64,000 nucleotides of DNA from Sphingomonadaceae bacterium (GTDB taxonomy: Bacteria; Pseudomonadota; Alphaproteobacteria; Sphingomonadales; Sphingomonadaceae). Where the stretch lies: the NCBI GenBank assembly GCA_947451145.1, contig CANFXW010000007.1, positions 84,784-148,783 on the forward strand, written 5' to 3'. Position 1 is the stretch's first letter; every line of letters starts with the position of its first letter. Below are positions 45,036-54,290 of the stretch, in pieces. The translations under genes and the position numbers were made by a program. The notes under the pieces are model-generated. The model searched no databases and had not been told where the DNA came from. It worked only from the letters and a program-made list of their open reading frames with translations.

Positions 45036-47357
45036 ATGCGCCAAAAGGAACTCCGCATTGCCCTCGTCTGCTACGGCGGGATCAGTCTTGCGGTTTATAT
45101 GCACGGCGTCACAAAAGAGCTGTGGAAGCTGGCCCGGGCGAGCCGTTCTTTCCACTCCGGCGACGAGTCATCGCCCGGCAGCCAGGCAGTCTATCGCCGC
45201 CTTCTGGAACACATCGAAAAGAACCACGGCCTGCGCCTGCGGGTGCTGACCGATATCGTTGCTGGTGCCAGTGCGGGCGGGATTAACGGGGTGTTTCTGG
45301 CGCAGGCGATCCATTCGGGACAAAGCCTTGAGCCGCTGACCAAGCTGTGGCTGGAGCGCGCCGACGTGGACGTGCTGCTCGATCCCGATGCCCGGCTGTG
45401 GACGCGGTTCGGCAAGTTCTGGGCAGTGCCGATAGTCTCGTGGCTGCTATCGCGGCCGGGCAATGTCGTTTCACAGAGCGTTGCGCGCGAAACGCGCAAG
45501 GAAGTGCGGGCCAAGCTCTCGCGGCTGGTGCGTTCACGTTGGTTCGAGGCGCCGTTTGGCGGGCTTGGTTTCTCGCGCCTGCTGGCCGAAGCGCTGGATG
45601 CCATGGCCGCCAGCGAACCCGGAACCCCCTTGCTGCCGCGCGGCCATCCGATTGATCTGTTCGTCACTGCTACGGACTTCAAAGGCCACAACGAGACCGT
45701 GCGGATGCATTCGCCGCCGGTGGTTGAGGAAAGCGAGCACCGGGTCTCGATCGGCTTCCGTTCGGCCACGCCGGGGCTTGGCGGGATCGGGCTGGCAGAC
45801 ACCAACGAACTGGTCTTCGCCGCCCGCGCGACCGCGAGCTTTCCGGGGGCATTCCCGGCGCTTCAATTCGCGGAGATCGAAAAGCTGGCGGCCGAACGCG
45901 GCACCATGTGGGAGGGCCGCGATGCCTTTGCCATGCGGATCCTGCCCGAGCATGTCCGGCGCGGCGAGGAGAGCCACGTCTCGCTGATCGATGGCTCGGT
46001 GCTGGTCAACGCGCCCTTTGCCGAGGCTATGGGCGTGCTGCGCGATCGCCCCGCCCAGCGCGAGATTGACCGGCGCTTCATCTATATCGACCCGCACCCG
46101 GACGAGATCGGCGGCATGACCCGCGACGATCCCAAGCCGCCGGGCTGGTTCTCGGTGATCTTTGGCTCGCTGTCCTCGATCCCGCGCGAGCAGCCGGTGC
46201 GGGACAATCTGGATGATCTGGCCCGCCAATCGCGCGAGATGGAGAGCCTGCGCGCTATCGTTGATTCGTTGCGACCCGATATCGAAGCGGCGGTGGAAAA
46301 GCTGTTCGGCCACACCCTGTTTCTCGACCGCCCGACCCTGAGACGCCTGACCGCTTGGCGCGCCAAGGCACAAATCGCCGCCGCCAAGCGGGCCGGGTTT
46401 GCCTATGATGGCTATGCCCATGTCAAATTCGCCGGGATCATTTCAGACCTCGCGCGGACCATTCACGCCGCCGCGCGCGGGGCTGGCGTGGCCGATGTGG
46501 AAATTGTCGAGCGGATCCTGATGCAGCATCTGCGCACGCTCGGGCTTGATACTCTCAGCGCCCCGCGCGGTGGCGCATCAGCGGCGGCGATCCTTTTCTT
46601 CCGCGAGCACGATCTGCAACACCGCATCCGCCGCCTGCGCCTGTTGGCGCGCCGCCTGACGCAGGATTGGGACGGCGATCCGCTAGTCTCTGATGAAGAC
46701 CGCGAAGAGGCGCGCGATGCCATCTACCGCGCGCTCGCCATCTATTTCGAGCGCGAGGCGGGCGGCTGCATGGGGCCCGAGTTTTCCGAGTTGGCAGCAA
46801 AGGTCGCGAGCAATCCCGGCGCGGTGCTCGCCCACATTGCTGACTGCCGGGGGCTGAAGGACTGCGATCTCGCTGCGGATGAGATCATGGCCGAAGCTCT
46901 CGCCAAGATGCCCGTGCCGCTGCGCCGCAAGGTGCTGCTCGCCTACCTCGGCTTCGCGTTTTACGACACCGTCACCCTGCCCCTGCTGCGCGATGACAAT
47001 CTGGGCGAGTTCGATCCAGTCAAGGTTGACCGCATCTCGCCCGAGGACTGCCCCTCGATCCGCCCCGGCGGCGCGGCGGCATGCCTGCGCGGGGTGGAAT
47101 TCTACAACTTCGGCGCCTTCTTCAGCCGCACCTACCGCGAGAACGATTACCTGTGGGGGCGGCTCCACGGCGCCGAGCGGATGATCGATCTGGTCGCCTC
47201 GGCCCTGCCCGAGGGGCAGACGATGGATGCCAACCAACTGGCCAAATTCAAGCGCGAGGCGTTTCTGGCGATATTGGATGAGGAAGATGGGCGTCTTGTG
47301 GCTGATCCGGGGTTGGTGGCTGGGATCAGGGCTGAGGTGGAAGCGACTGCCAATTGA
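45036..47357 (+). CDS. Patatin-like phospholipase with DUF3376 domain
   Basis: A 773-aa soluble protein. The N-terminal patatin domain has the nucleophile motif GASAG with Ser79 (DIVAGASAGGINGVF) and the oxyanion-type CYGGISLAVYMHGV. The usual DG[GA] catalytic Asp site reads IDGSVLVNAPF. The C-terminal half (about 400-770) is the DUF3376 part (RRFIYIDPHPDE … CLRGVEFYNFGAFFSRTYRENDYLWGRL). I chose ATG 45036; an upstream TTG at 44958 is unconserved. Lipid acyl hydrolase activity is expected from the family; the substrate is not known. Confidence 0.9.
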   Translation: MRQKELRIALVCYGGISLAVYMHGVTKELWKLARASRSFHSGDESSPGSQAVYRRLLEHIEKNHGLRLRVLTDIVAGASAGGINGVFLAQAIHSGQSLEPLTKLWLERADVDVLLDPDARLWTRFGKFWAVPIVSWLLSRPGNVVSQSVARETRKEVRAKLSRLVRSRWFEAPFGGLGFSRLLAEALDAMAASEPGTPLLPRGHPIDLFVTATDFKGHNETVRMHSPPVVEESEHRVSIGFRSATPGLGGIGLADTNELVFAARATASFPGAFPALQFAEIEKLAAERGTMWEGRDAFAMRILPEHVRRGEESHVSLIDGSVLVNAPFAEAMGVLRDRPAQREIDRRFIYIDPHPDEIGGMTRDDPKPPGWFSVIFGSLSSIPREQPVRDNLDDLARQSREMESLRAIVDSLRPDIEAAVEKLFGHTLFLDRPTLRRLTAWRAKAQIAAAKRAGFAYDGYAHVKFAGIISDLARTIHAAARGAGVADVEIVERILMQHLRTLGLDTLSAPRGGASAAAILFFREHDLQHRIRRLRLLARRLTQDWDGDPLVSDEDREEARDAIYRALAIYFEREAGGCMGPEFSELAAKVASNPGAVLAHIADCRGLKDCDLAADEIMAEALAKMPVPLRRKVLLAYLGFAFYDTVTLPLLRDDNLGEFDPVKVDRISPEDCPSIRPGGAAACLRGVEFYNFGAFFSRTYRENDYLWGRLHGAERMIDLVASALPEGQTMDANQLAKFKREAFLAILDEEDGRLVADPGLVAGIRAEVEATAN

Positions 47358-47430
47358 CGCTGGTCAATTGCCGATGCGCAACTTGAGACTAAGCGCATTT
47401 CAGGAAGGGGGCTAACCACAAGGAAGTCCC

Positions 47431-48021
47431 ATGAAATCCTTTCGCTTTTACCATCTTCTCGTCGCAGCCGGAGCACTCACGGCCTGGTTTACAGCGGAGG
47501 AACTCGGCTTGGTCCATGCCTGGACGGGGTACGTTGTTGCTGGATTGATATTCCTCAGGCTGCTGCTTGGCCTCACTACCAAAACGGGTTTTGAATTTCG
47601 CCGGTTGCTTCCGTTTGCTCGCGGCGGAACGGGAATGCAGCACCCGGCCATTTCAGCCACTCTTGCCCTCGCTCTGATCACCTGCATTGCCGGTACGGCG
47701 GGCACGGGCATCCTGATGGACAAGGGCGGCACGCTTACCGGCAATTCCATTCGCGCCCATGACGACGAAAAGGGCATGAAGGATCATGAAGAGCGCGAAG
47801 ATGAGGCTGCAAGAGCTCCTTCGACTATGCTGGGCCTGATCACGCCCGCCCGCGCCGAGGACGGCGAACGAGAAGAACGCGAGGAGGGTCCGCTGGGCGA
47901 AGTGCATGAAACGCTGGGCAACCTGATCCTACCGCTGGCAGTTGCCCACGCGCTCTATCTGCTCTTGTTCCGTTTCCAGATGGCGAGGTTCATGGCCATC
48001 TTGCCAAGAAAGCGCACCTGA
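47431..48021 (+). CDS. Cytochrome b561-like membrane protein
   Basis: A 196-aa protein with four hydrophobic segments and heme-ligand-type His residues: FRFYHLLVAAGALTAWF, VHAWTGYVVAGLIFLRL and EVHETLGNLILPLAVAHALYLL. This matches the Ni-Fe-hydrogenase/b561 type cytochrome b. Between helices 3 and 4 is a highly charged acidic loop of about 60 residues. It is preceded by AAGGAAG. It could carry electrons between quinol and a periplasmic partner; the partner is not visible. Confidence 0.82.
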   Translation: MKSFRFYHLLVAAGALTAWFTAEELGLVHAWTGYVVAGLIFLRLLLGLTTKTGFEFRRLLPFARGGTGMQHPAISATLALALITCIAGTAGTGILMDKGGTLTGNSIRAHDDEKGMKDHEEREDEAARAPSTMLGLITPARAEDGEREEREEGPLGEVHETLGNLILPLAVAHALYLLLFRFQMARFMAILPRKRT

Positions 48022-48039
48022 CACGGTGGGGGCTGACGC

Positions 48040-49176
48040 CTACTCCGTCAGCCCTTCCCATGCTTCCTTGATCCGGTCAAAAAAGCCCTTTGACTGCGGC
48101 GTTTCGTCGCCGGTCTCGGTTTCCTGAAGCTCGCGGAGCAGCTCTTTCTGGCGGGCGGAGAGCTTGGTCGGGGTTTCGACCATGATCTCGATCACCATGT
48201 CTCCCTTGCCCCGACCCTGAAGCACCGGCATGCCGGCGCCGCGCTGGCGCAGTTGCTTGCCGGACTGGATACCGGCGGGAACGTGGAAGGTGTGGCGCAC
48301 GCCGTCGAGGCCCGGCAGTTCGATCTCGCCGCCCAATGCCGCCTTGGTGAAGGTGATCGGCACGCGGGTGATCAGGGTGTTGCCCTCGCGCTCGAACACG
48401 CGGTGCCTCTGCACGTGGATGAAGATGTAAAGATCGCCCGGAGGCGCGCCGAATGGCCCGGCCTCGCCCTTGCCTTCCAGCCGGATGCGGGTGCCGGAAT
48501 CGACGCCGGGGGGGATGTTGACGTCTAGCGCCTGACGCTTATCGAGGCGGCCTTCGCCGCCGCATGAACGGCAGGGGCTTTCGATTACCTCGCCGCGGCC
48601 GTGGCAGGTCGGGCAGGTGCGCTCGACCATGAAGAAGCCCTGCTGCGCGCGCACCTTGCCGTGACCGCCGCACAGGTTGCAGCGGCGCGTGCCAGTGCCG
48701 GGGGTTGCGCCCTTGCCGTCGCAGGGCTCGCAGGACACCGAAACGTCGATCTCGATCTGCGCCGAGCGGCCGTGGAAGGCCTCCTCAAGGCTGATTTCCA
48801 GATCATAGCGCAGGTCTGCGCCGCGCCGGGCCTGCTGGCGTCCGCCGCCAAAGCCGCCACCGCCGAAGATGGAATCGAAGATATCGCCGATGTCGCCAAA
48901 CGGATTGCCGCCACTAAAACCGCCGCCGCCATTGCCCATGCCGCCGTTCTCGAACGCGGCGTGGCCGTATTGGTCATAGGCCGCGCGCTTCTGCGGATCG
49001 GACAGCACCGCATAGGCAGAGCTGATCGATTTGAACCTGGCTTCGCTATCGGCGCAGCCCGGGTTCTTGTCCGGGTGAAACCGCATCGCCAGCTTGCGGT
49101 ACGACGATTTGATCGTCGCATCGTCCGCGGTGCGCGATACTTCAAGCAGTTCGTAATAGTCGATATCGGCTGACAT
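48040..49176 (-). CDS. dnaJ: Chaperone DnaJ
   Basis: Hsp40 co-chaperone of DnaK. The 378 aa have a J domain with HPD (RFHPDKNPG), a Gly/Phe-rich linker, and a zinc-binding region with four CxxCxGxG motifs (CEPCDGKG, CNLCGGHG, CPTCHGRG, CRSCGGEG). It lies 112 nt downstream of dnaK on the same strand; the two palindromes between them may cap or process the transcript. Confidence 0.97.
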   Translation of the reverse strand: MSADIDYYELLEVSRTADDATIKSSYRKLAMRFHPDKNPGCADSEARFKSISSAYAVLSDPQKRAAYDQYGHAAFENGGMGNGGGGFSGGNPFGDIGDIFDSIFGGGGFGGGRQQARRGADLRYDLEISLEEAFHGRSAQIEIDVSVSCEPCDGKGATPGTGTRRCNLCGGHGKVRAQQGFFMVERTCPTCHGRGEVIESPCRSCGGEGRLDKRQALDVNIPPGVDSGTRIRLEGKGEAGPFGAPPGDLYIFIHVQRHRVFEREGNTLITRVPITFTKAALGGEIELPGLDGVRHTFHVPAGIQSGKQLRQRGAGMPVLQGRGKGDMVIEIMVETPTKLSARQKELLRELQETETGDETPQSKGFFDRIKEAWEGLTE

Positions 49177-49183
49177 AATTTAG

Positions 49184-49206
49184 CCCTCTCCCCGTCGGGG
49201 AGAGGG
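49184..49206. repeat. Perfect 10-bp hairpin repeat, copy 1
   Basis: CCCTCTCCCC-GTC-GGGGAGAGGG in the dnaK-dnaJ gap. It is a perfect palindrome with a 3-nt loop, similar to repeat units common between genes in GC-rich alphaproteobacteria. It may act as a terminator or mRNA-stabilising hairpin between dnaK and dnaJ. Confidence 0.85.
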
Positions 49207-49253
49207 TTGGGAGAGGGGCACACAGGCCTCCGCTCAATCCCCCTCTCCCCGGC

Positions 49254-49274
49254 CCTCTCCCCGGCGGGGAGAGG
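49254..49274. repeat. Perfect 9-bp hairpin repeat, copy 2
   Basis: CCTCTCCCC-GGC-GGGGAGAGG, nearly the same unit as the hairpin at 49184-49206, 48 nt away. A degenerate half-unit (TTGGGAGAGGGG, from 49207) follows copy 1. It lies just after the dnaK stop. Confidence 0.85.
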
Positions 49275-49288
49275 TAGGGTTTTCATCT

Positions 49289-51199
49289 TCAGCCCTTGTT
49301 GTCGTCGACTTCCGAGAACTCGGCGTCGACCACTTCTTCCTCGCCAGCCGGTGCTTCGGCGCCCGGCGAAGCAGCAGCGGCCTGCTCCTTCTCGTAGATC
49401 GCCTGGCCCATCTTCATGGCGACGTCAGTCAGCGCCTGGGTCTTGGCTGTCATGGCGTCAGCATCGCCGCTTTCGATCGCGGTCTTGGCTTCGGCCAGAG
49501 CGGCCTCGACTTCAGACTTGAGGCCAGCGTCGATCTTGTCACCGTGCTCGGAAAGCTGCTGCTCGGTGGCGTGAACAAGGCTGTCGGCATTGTTGCGCGC
49601 TTCGGCAGCGGCGCGGCGTGCCTTGTCTTCTTCAGCGAACTTCTCTGCGTCCTTAACCATCTGGTCGATGTCCGCATCGGAAAGACCGCCCGAAGCCTGG
49701 ATCTTGATCTGCTGTTCCTTGCCGGTGCCCTTGTCCTTGGCGTGGACATTGACGATGCCGTTGGCGTCGATATCGAAGGTCACTTCGATCTGCGGAACGC
49801 CGCGGCGTGCCGGCGGGATGCCAACGAGGTCGAACTGGCCGAGCAGCTTGTTGTCGCCCGCCATTTCGCGCTCGCCCTGGAACACGCGGATGGTCACCGC
49901 CTGCTGGTTGTCCTCAGCAGTCGAATAGACCTGGCTCTTCTTGGTCGGGATCGTGGTGTTGCGGTCGATCATCTTGGTCATGATGCCGCCCAGCGTTTCG
50001 ATACCCAGCGAAAGCGGAGTAACGTCGAGCAGCAGCACGTCCTTGACGTCGCCTTGCAGCACGCCTGCTTGAATGGCAGCGCCCATGGCCACGACTTCGT
50101 CAGGGTTCACACCGGTGTGCGGTTCCTTGCCGAAGAATTCCTTCACCGCTTCGCGCACCTTGGGCATGCGGGTCATGCCGCCGACGAGCACGACTTCATC
50201 GATGTCGCTGGCCTTCAGGCCCGCATCAGCCAATGCCTTCTGGCAAGGAGCCATGGTGCGCTTGATCAGATCGGCGACCATCTTTTCGAGGTCCGAGCGG
50301 GTGATGGTTTCCACGAGGTGGAGCGGCGTGGTTGCGCCGCCTTCCATGCGCGCGGTGATGAAGGGCAGGTTGATTTCCGTGGTCTGCGCGCTCGACAGTT
50401 CGATCTTGGCCTTTTCGGCAGCTTCCTTCAGCCGCTGCAGCGCCAGCTTGTCGGTGCGGAGATCCATGTTCTCCTTCTTCTTGAACTGCTCGGCGAGGTA
50501 TTCGACCAGCTGGGTGTCGAAATCTTCGCCGCCCAGGAAGGTGTCGCCGTTGGTGCTCTTCACCTCGAACACGCCGTCGCCGATCTCGAGGATCGAGACG
50601 TCGAAGGTGCCGCCGCCAAGGTCATAAACCGCGATGGTCTTGCCGTCGTTCTTCTCAAGGCCATAGGCCAGAGCAGCCGCTGTCGGCTCGTTGATGATGC
50701 GCAGCACTTCCAGACCGGCGATCTGGCCGGCATCCTTGGTTGCCTGACGCTGGGCGTCGTTGAAGTATGCAGGAACGGTGATGACAGCCTGGGTCACGGT
50801 CTCGCCGAGATAGGCCTCTGCCGTTTCCTTCATCTTCTGCAGGGTGAAGGCGCTGATCTGGCTCGGCGAATAGTCTTCGCCACCGGCCGAAACCCATGCG
50901 TCGCCGTTCTTGCCCTTGACGATCTTGTAGGGAACCAGTTCGGTGTCCTTCTTGGTCACCGGATCGTCAAAGCGGCGGCCGATAAGGCGCTTCACCGCGA
51001 AAATCGTGTTGTCACCATTGGTCACAGCCTGACGCTTGGCCGGCTGGCCGATCAGCCGCTCACCATCCTTGGTGAATGCGACGATGGAGGGCGTGGTGCG
51101 CGCGCCTTCCGAATTTTCGATAACCTTGGGCTTACCGCCATCCATCACCGCTACGCAGCTGTTGGTGGTGCCAAGATCAATACCGATAACTTTACCCAT
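49289..51199 (-). CDS. dnaK: Chaperone DnaK (Hsp70)
   Basis: ATP-dependent protein-folding chaperone. The 636 aa from ATG 51199 ([15 protein letters not shown]) contain the signature IDLGTTNS, the [14 protein letters not shown] motif, [24 protein letters not shown] and a C-terminal [12 protein letters not shown] tail. Upstream in-frame codons before 51199 lack conservation. A strong RpoH-type promoter precedes it (51287-51314). It is divergent from the copper-chaperone gene. Confidence 0.97.
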   Translation of the reverse strand: MGKVIGIDLGTTNSCVAVMDGGKPKVIENSEGARTTPSIVAFTKDGERLIGQPAKRQAVTNGDNTIFAVKRLIGRRFDDPVTKKDTELVPYKIVKGKNGDAWVSAGGEDYSPSQISAFTLQKMKETAEAYLGETVTQAVITVPAYFNDAQRQATKDAGQIAGLEVLRIINEPTAAALAYGLEKNDGKTIAVYDLGGGTFDVSILEIGDGVFEVKSTNGDTFLGGEDFDTQLVEYLAEQFKKKENMDLRTDKLALQRLKEAAEKAKIELSSAQTTEINLPFITARMEGGATTPLHLVETITRSDLEKMVADLIKRTMAPCQKALADAGLKASDIDEVVLVGGMTRMPKVREAVKEFFGKEPHTGVNPDEVVAMGAAIQAGVLQGDVKDVLLLDVTPLSLGIETLGGIMTKMIDRNTTIPTKKSQVYSTAEDNQQAVTIRVFQGEREMAGDNKLLGQFDLVGIPPARRGVPQIEVTFDIDANGIVNVHAKDKGTGKEQQIKIQASGGLSDADIDQMVKDAEKFAEEDKARRAAAEARNNADSLVHATEQQLSEHGDKIDAGLKSEVEAALAEAKTAIESGDADAMTAKTQALTDVAMKMGQAIYEKEQAAAASPGAEAPAGEEEVVDAEFSEVDDNKG

Positions 51200-51286
51200 G
51201 GGATGCCTTACCTCACTTGCAGTTGGACACCGCGCTGGCACCTCCCGACCAATCGGCAAGGTTTCTTTGCGGCTCTTTGATGGGCG

Positions 51287-51314
51287 ATATAGGTGCGCTT
51301 TTTCTTGGCACAAG
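51287..51314 (-). promoter_or_regulatory. RpoH (sigma-32) heat-shock promoter of dnaK
   Basis: On the minus strand, CTTG (51314-51311) is separated by exactly 17 nt from CCTATAT (51293-51287). The alphaproteobacterial heat-shock consensus is CTTG-N17-CYTATNTNNG; only the last G is not matched. It lies 88 nt before the dnaK ATG. Confidence 0.75.
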
Positions 51315-51369
51315 GGCATGGCGACACTAGGAACGCGCACCGTCTTGAAACAGAACAGAGGTTGCCCGA

Positions 51370-51840
51370 ATGCGTTTGTTGCCTGTTATCGCTGCCAGCC
51401 TTGCCTGCATGGCCATTGCCGGGTGCAAGCCAGCGGAGCAGCCTGCCGCACAGACCGCGCAGACGGCTGGCGTTTCGCTCAGCAATGCACGTCTGGTTCT
51501 GCCAATTATCGCTGGCGATCCGGCGGCCGCCTATTTCACCGCGAGCAACGGCGGCGACAAGCCTTCGCGCATCGCCTCGATCGAGATCGCCGGGGCCGGA
51601 ATGGTGATGATGCACGATACGGTCACCGAAGGCGGCAAGACCGGAATGGCGATGCTGGATAGCGTCGAAGTTCCGGCGCACGGCAGCGTAACTTTCGCGC
51701 CCGGTGCCAAGCACGTGATGGTCGAAGGGCTTTCCGAACAGGTCAAGCCGGGGGGTAAGGTCGCCCTCACCCTCATCCTTGATGACGGTGCCAAAGTCCA
51801 AGCCGATCTTCCGGTAGAGTCCGCAGCTTCCAGCCAATGA
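51370..51840 (+). CDS. PCu(A)C family copper chaperone lipoprotein
   Basis: Periplasmic copper(I) carrier used in loading cytochrome oxidase. The 156 aa begin with a lipoprotein signal (CMAIAGC lipobox). The core has the metal ligands MMHDTV, GMAML and AKHVMVEGL, i.e. the H(M)xnMxnHxM pattern. The stop overlaps the next gene by 4 nt (ATGA). It is divergent from dnaK, separated by about 170 nt. Confidence 0.9.
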   Translation: MRLLPVIAASLACMAIAGCKPAEQPAAQTAQTAGVSLSNARLVLPIIAGDPAAAYFTASNGGDKPSRIASIEIAGAGMVMMHDTVTEGGKTGMAMLDSVEVPAHGSVTFAPGAKHVMVEGLSEQVKPGGKVALTLILDDGAKVQADLPVESAASSQ

Positions 51841-52313
51841 ACCACGCCTGCCCGCCGGGCGGCGAGCGCCCGCTGACCGAGGGCGAGCGCGCCATGGTGC
51901 AGGCGATGTTCGGCAGTTCGGTTGATCTGGAACCGGTGCGTATCAGGCGGCGCAAGTGGTTTCCGCTTCAGCCCGCCAATGTGGTGATGGCGCCGCGCGG
52001 CCACGTGCATTTCCACCCCGCTGGCCCGCACTATTGCGATGATTTCGCCGAGGCACCGGTTCCGGCGCAGGGGCTGTTCATCCACGAAATGGTCCATGTC
52101 TGGCAGGCGCAGACGAAAGGACGGCACTGGCTGGTGCTGCGCCGCCATCCATTCTGCCGTTACCACTACACCATGGTGCCGGGTCGCGAGTTTGGCAGAT
52201 ACGGGATCGAGCAACAGGCGGAAATCGTCCGTCATGCCTATCTGGCAAGGATTGGTCGTCCGGAAAGCGGGGCACCAAACCTCACAGAACTAGAGAAATT
52301 ATTGCCGTTCTAA
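51837..52313 (+). CDS. HExxH-motif protein ('vgr-related' type), unknown function
   Basis: The 158-aa product has a metalloprotease-like HEMVHVWQ motif (HExxH) and no signal peptide. The middle has FHPAGPHYCDDF; the C-terminus is GRYGIEQQAEIVRH. Proteins like this in sphingomonads are often labelled 'vgr related', a name that says little about function. It is translationally coupled to the copper chaperone (ATGA overlap). A metal-related or peptidase role is possible but unproven. Confidence 0.7.
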   Translation: MNHACPPGGERPLTEGERAMVQAMFGSSVDLEPVRIRRRKWFPLQPANVVMAPRGHVHFHPAGPHYCDDFAEAPVPAQGLFIHEMVHVWQAQTKGRHWLVLRRHPFCRYHYTMVPGREFGRYGIEQQAEIVRHAYLARIGRPESGAPNLTELEKLLPF

Positions 52314-52405
52314 GTACTTTTTCTAACCGTTGATATCTCTTGCCCATACCCCCCTGCCCCCTTGCATAACTTAGGCAAATACCACAGGACTTTGCCCCGG
52401 AAACG

Positions 52406-52432
52406 AGGGCCATTTCGGGCGAAATGCGCCCT
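52406..52432 (+). promoter_or_regulatory. Stem-loop in the leader of rfbF
   Basis: AGGGCCATTTC and GAAATG-C-GCCCT around a GGGC loop form an 11-bp stem with one bulged C, 18 nt before the rfbF ATG. The rest of the 137-nt gap (52314-52450) is AT- and C-rich and probably holds the cluster promoter. Its role is unknown. Confidence 0.4.
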
Positions 52433-52450
52433 TTCACTTCTGGGGTTGAA

Positions 52451-53221
52451 ATGACGAAAGCAGTAATTCTGGCAGGCGGCTTGGGCACTCGTCTTGGCGA
52501 GGAAACGTCACTGCGGCCAAAGCCGATGGTTGAAATCGGCGGTATGCCGATCCTTTGGCACATCATGAAGATCTACGCATCACACGGCGTGAATGAGTTT
52601 ATCATTTGCCTTGGCTACAAGGGCTATATGATCAAGGAGTACTTCACGAATTACTTCCTGCATAACGCCGACGTGACCATCGATCTGGCCAATAACAGCA
52701 CCGAAATCCACCAGTCCAAGACCGAACCGTGGAAGATCACTCTGGTGGAAACCGGGCAAGACACCCAAACGGGCGGGCGGCTGAAAGCAGTGCGCCAATA
52801 TCTCGATCCGGACGAGCCCTTTTGCTTCACCTATGGCGATGGCGTGGCCGATATCGACATTACCGCCGAGCTCGAATTCCATCACCGCCACGGCAAGAAG
52901 GCTACCATCGCCGCCGTCACCCCGCCGGGGCGTTTTGGTGCGCTCGAAATCGATGGGGAGGCTGTGCGCAGCTTCAAGGAAAAGCCCAGCGGCGATCACA
53001 GCGTTATCAACGGTGGTTTCTTTGTCCTGAACCCCAGCGTCATCGACCTGATCTCGAGTGCCTCCACCTTTTGGGAAAAGGGACCACTCGAAGCACTTGC
53101 AGCATCGGGCGAACTGGCGGTCTGGCGGCATACGGGCTTCTGGCAACCGATGGATACGCTGCGTGAGAAGCAGCTGCTTGAGGAACTGTGGGCGAAGGGT
53201 GCGCCGTGGAAAAGCTGGTGA
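52451..53221 (+). CDS. rfbF: Glucose-1-phosphate cytidylyltransferase
   Basis: Makes CDP-glucose from CTP and glucose-1-phosphate. The 256 aa from ATG 52451 have the nucleotidyltransferase start KAVILAGGLGTRLGEET, RPKPMVEIGG, and FTYGDGVADID with the metal-binding Asp. It opens the CDP-sugar cluster. The rfbG start lies inside its 3' end. Confidence 0.95.
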   Translation: MTKAVILAGGLGTRLGEETSLRPKPMVEIGGMPILWHIMKIYASHGVNEFIICLGYKGYMIKEYFTNYFLHNADVTIDLANNSTEIHQSKTEPWKITLVETGQDTQTGGRLKAVRQYLDPDEPFCFTYGDGVADIDITAELEFHHRHGKKATIAAVTPPGRFGALEIDGEAVRSFKEKPSGDHSVINGGFFVLNPSVIDLISSASTFWEKGPLEALAASGELAVWRHTGFWQPMDTLREKQLLEELWAKGAPWKSW

Positions 53222-54264
53222 ATGACGCTTTCTGGTCGGGCCGCCGCGTCTTCCTGACCGGGCACACCGGCTTCAAGGGCTCGTGGCTGGCCATGTGGCT
53301 TGCCCAGATGGGCGCGACGGTTACCGGTTTTTCGCTGAAAGCCGAAGATCCGAGCCTGTTCGATTCGGCCCATGTCGCCGATCTGGTCACCCACATCGAA
53401 GGCGATATCCGCGATCTGGCCGCCGTTGAGGCGGCGATGCATGCCGCCGATCCCGAAGTGGTATTCCACCTCGCCGCTCAGCCTCTTGTCAGGCTTTCTT
53501 ATGAAAGCCCGGTCGAAACCTATGCGACCAACGTACAGGGTACTGTCCACGTGCTCGATGCCTGCCGCCGCGCGGCTTCGCTGAAGGCCATTGTCTGCGT
53601 CACCAGCGACAAGTGCTATGAAAACCGCGAATGGGTCTGGCCCTATCGCGAGGCCGATCCGATGGGCGGCTATGACCCTTATTCCAGCAGCAAGGGTGCA
53701 GCCGAGCTGGTGATCTCGGCCTATCGCCGCAGCTATTTCGGAAAAGGTCCCCTCCTCGCCTCTGCCCGCGCAGGCAATGTCATTGGCGGTGGCGATTGGG
53801 CAACCGACCGATTGATCCCTGACATCATCCGTGCGCTGGTTGCCGGCAAGGCGCCCTTCATCCGCTCGCCCGATTCCATCCGCCCCTGGCAGCACGTGCT
53901 AGAGGCGCTGAACGGCTACCTGATGATCGCGGAAAAGCTTGCCGGTGGCGATGCCTCTGCAGCCTGCGGCTGGAACTTCGGCCCTGCAGATGCCGACACC
54001 CGCCCCGTCAGCTGGATCGCCGACGCCCTGTGCCAGTCCTGGGGCGCGAATGGCTGGGAAACCGGCAATTCGGAAGCGGTGCATGAGGCCAAGATCCTCA
54101 AGTTAGATTGCTCGAAGGCGCGCAGCGAGCTTGGCTGGCTGCCAAAGCTCAATCTGGCGGGCGCGCTGGATTTGATTGTCGATTGGCACCGCACGGTTGC
54201 CGAAGGCGGGGATGCCCGCGCCAAGTCACTTGCCCAGCTCGATGCCTATCGGGCCATCAGCTAA
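53206..54264 (+). CDS. rfbG: CDP-glucose 4,6-dehydratase
   Basis: SDR enzyme making CDP-4-keto-6-deoxyglucose. The 352 aa include the NAD motif [12 protein letters not shown], Tyr/Lys catalytic pair YDPYSSSK, and [13 protein letters not shown]. The start is ambiguous: GTG 53206 has a GAAGGG Shine-Dalgarno at 53194-53199; GTG 53218 overlaps the rfbF stop as GTGA. I chose 53206. Both starts fall within or at the end of rfbF. Confidence 0.94.
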   Translation: MEKLVNDAFWSGRRVFLTGHTGFKGSWLAMWLAQMGATVTGFSLKAEDPSLFDSAHVADLVTHIEGDIRDLAAVEAAMHAADPEVVFHLAAQPLVRLSYESPVETYATNVQGTVHVLDACRRAASLKAIVCVTSDKCYENREWVWPYREADPMGGYDPYSSSKGAAELVISAYRRSYFGKGPLLASARAGNVIGGGDWATDRLIPDIIRALVAGKAPFIRSPDSIRPWQHVLEALNGYLMIAEKLAGGDASAACGWNFGPADADTRPVSWIADALCQSWGANGWETGNSEAVHEAKILKLDCSKARSELGWLPKLNLAGALDLIVDWHRTVAEGGDARAKSLAQLDAYRAIS

Positions 54265-54290
54265 GTACCTCAACGGATTTGATAAGCATC

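Noticed and set aside
49544..51280. A 578-codon ORF on the plus strand over dnaK
   Set aside because: Mirror frame of dnaK; long antisense frames are expected over DnaK genes in GC-rich DNA.
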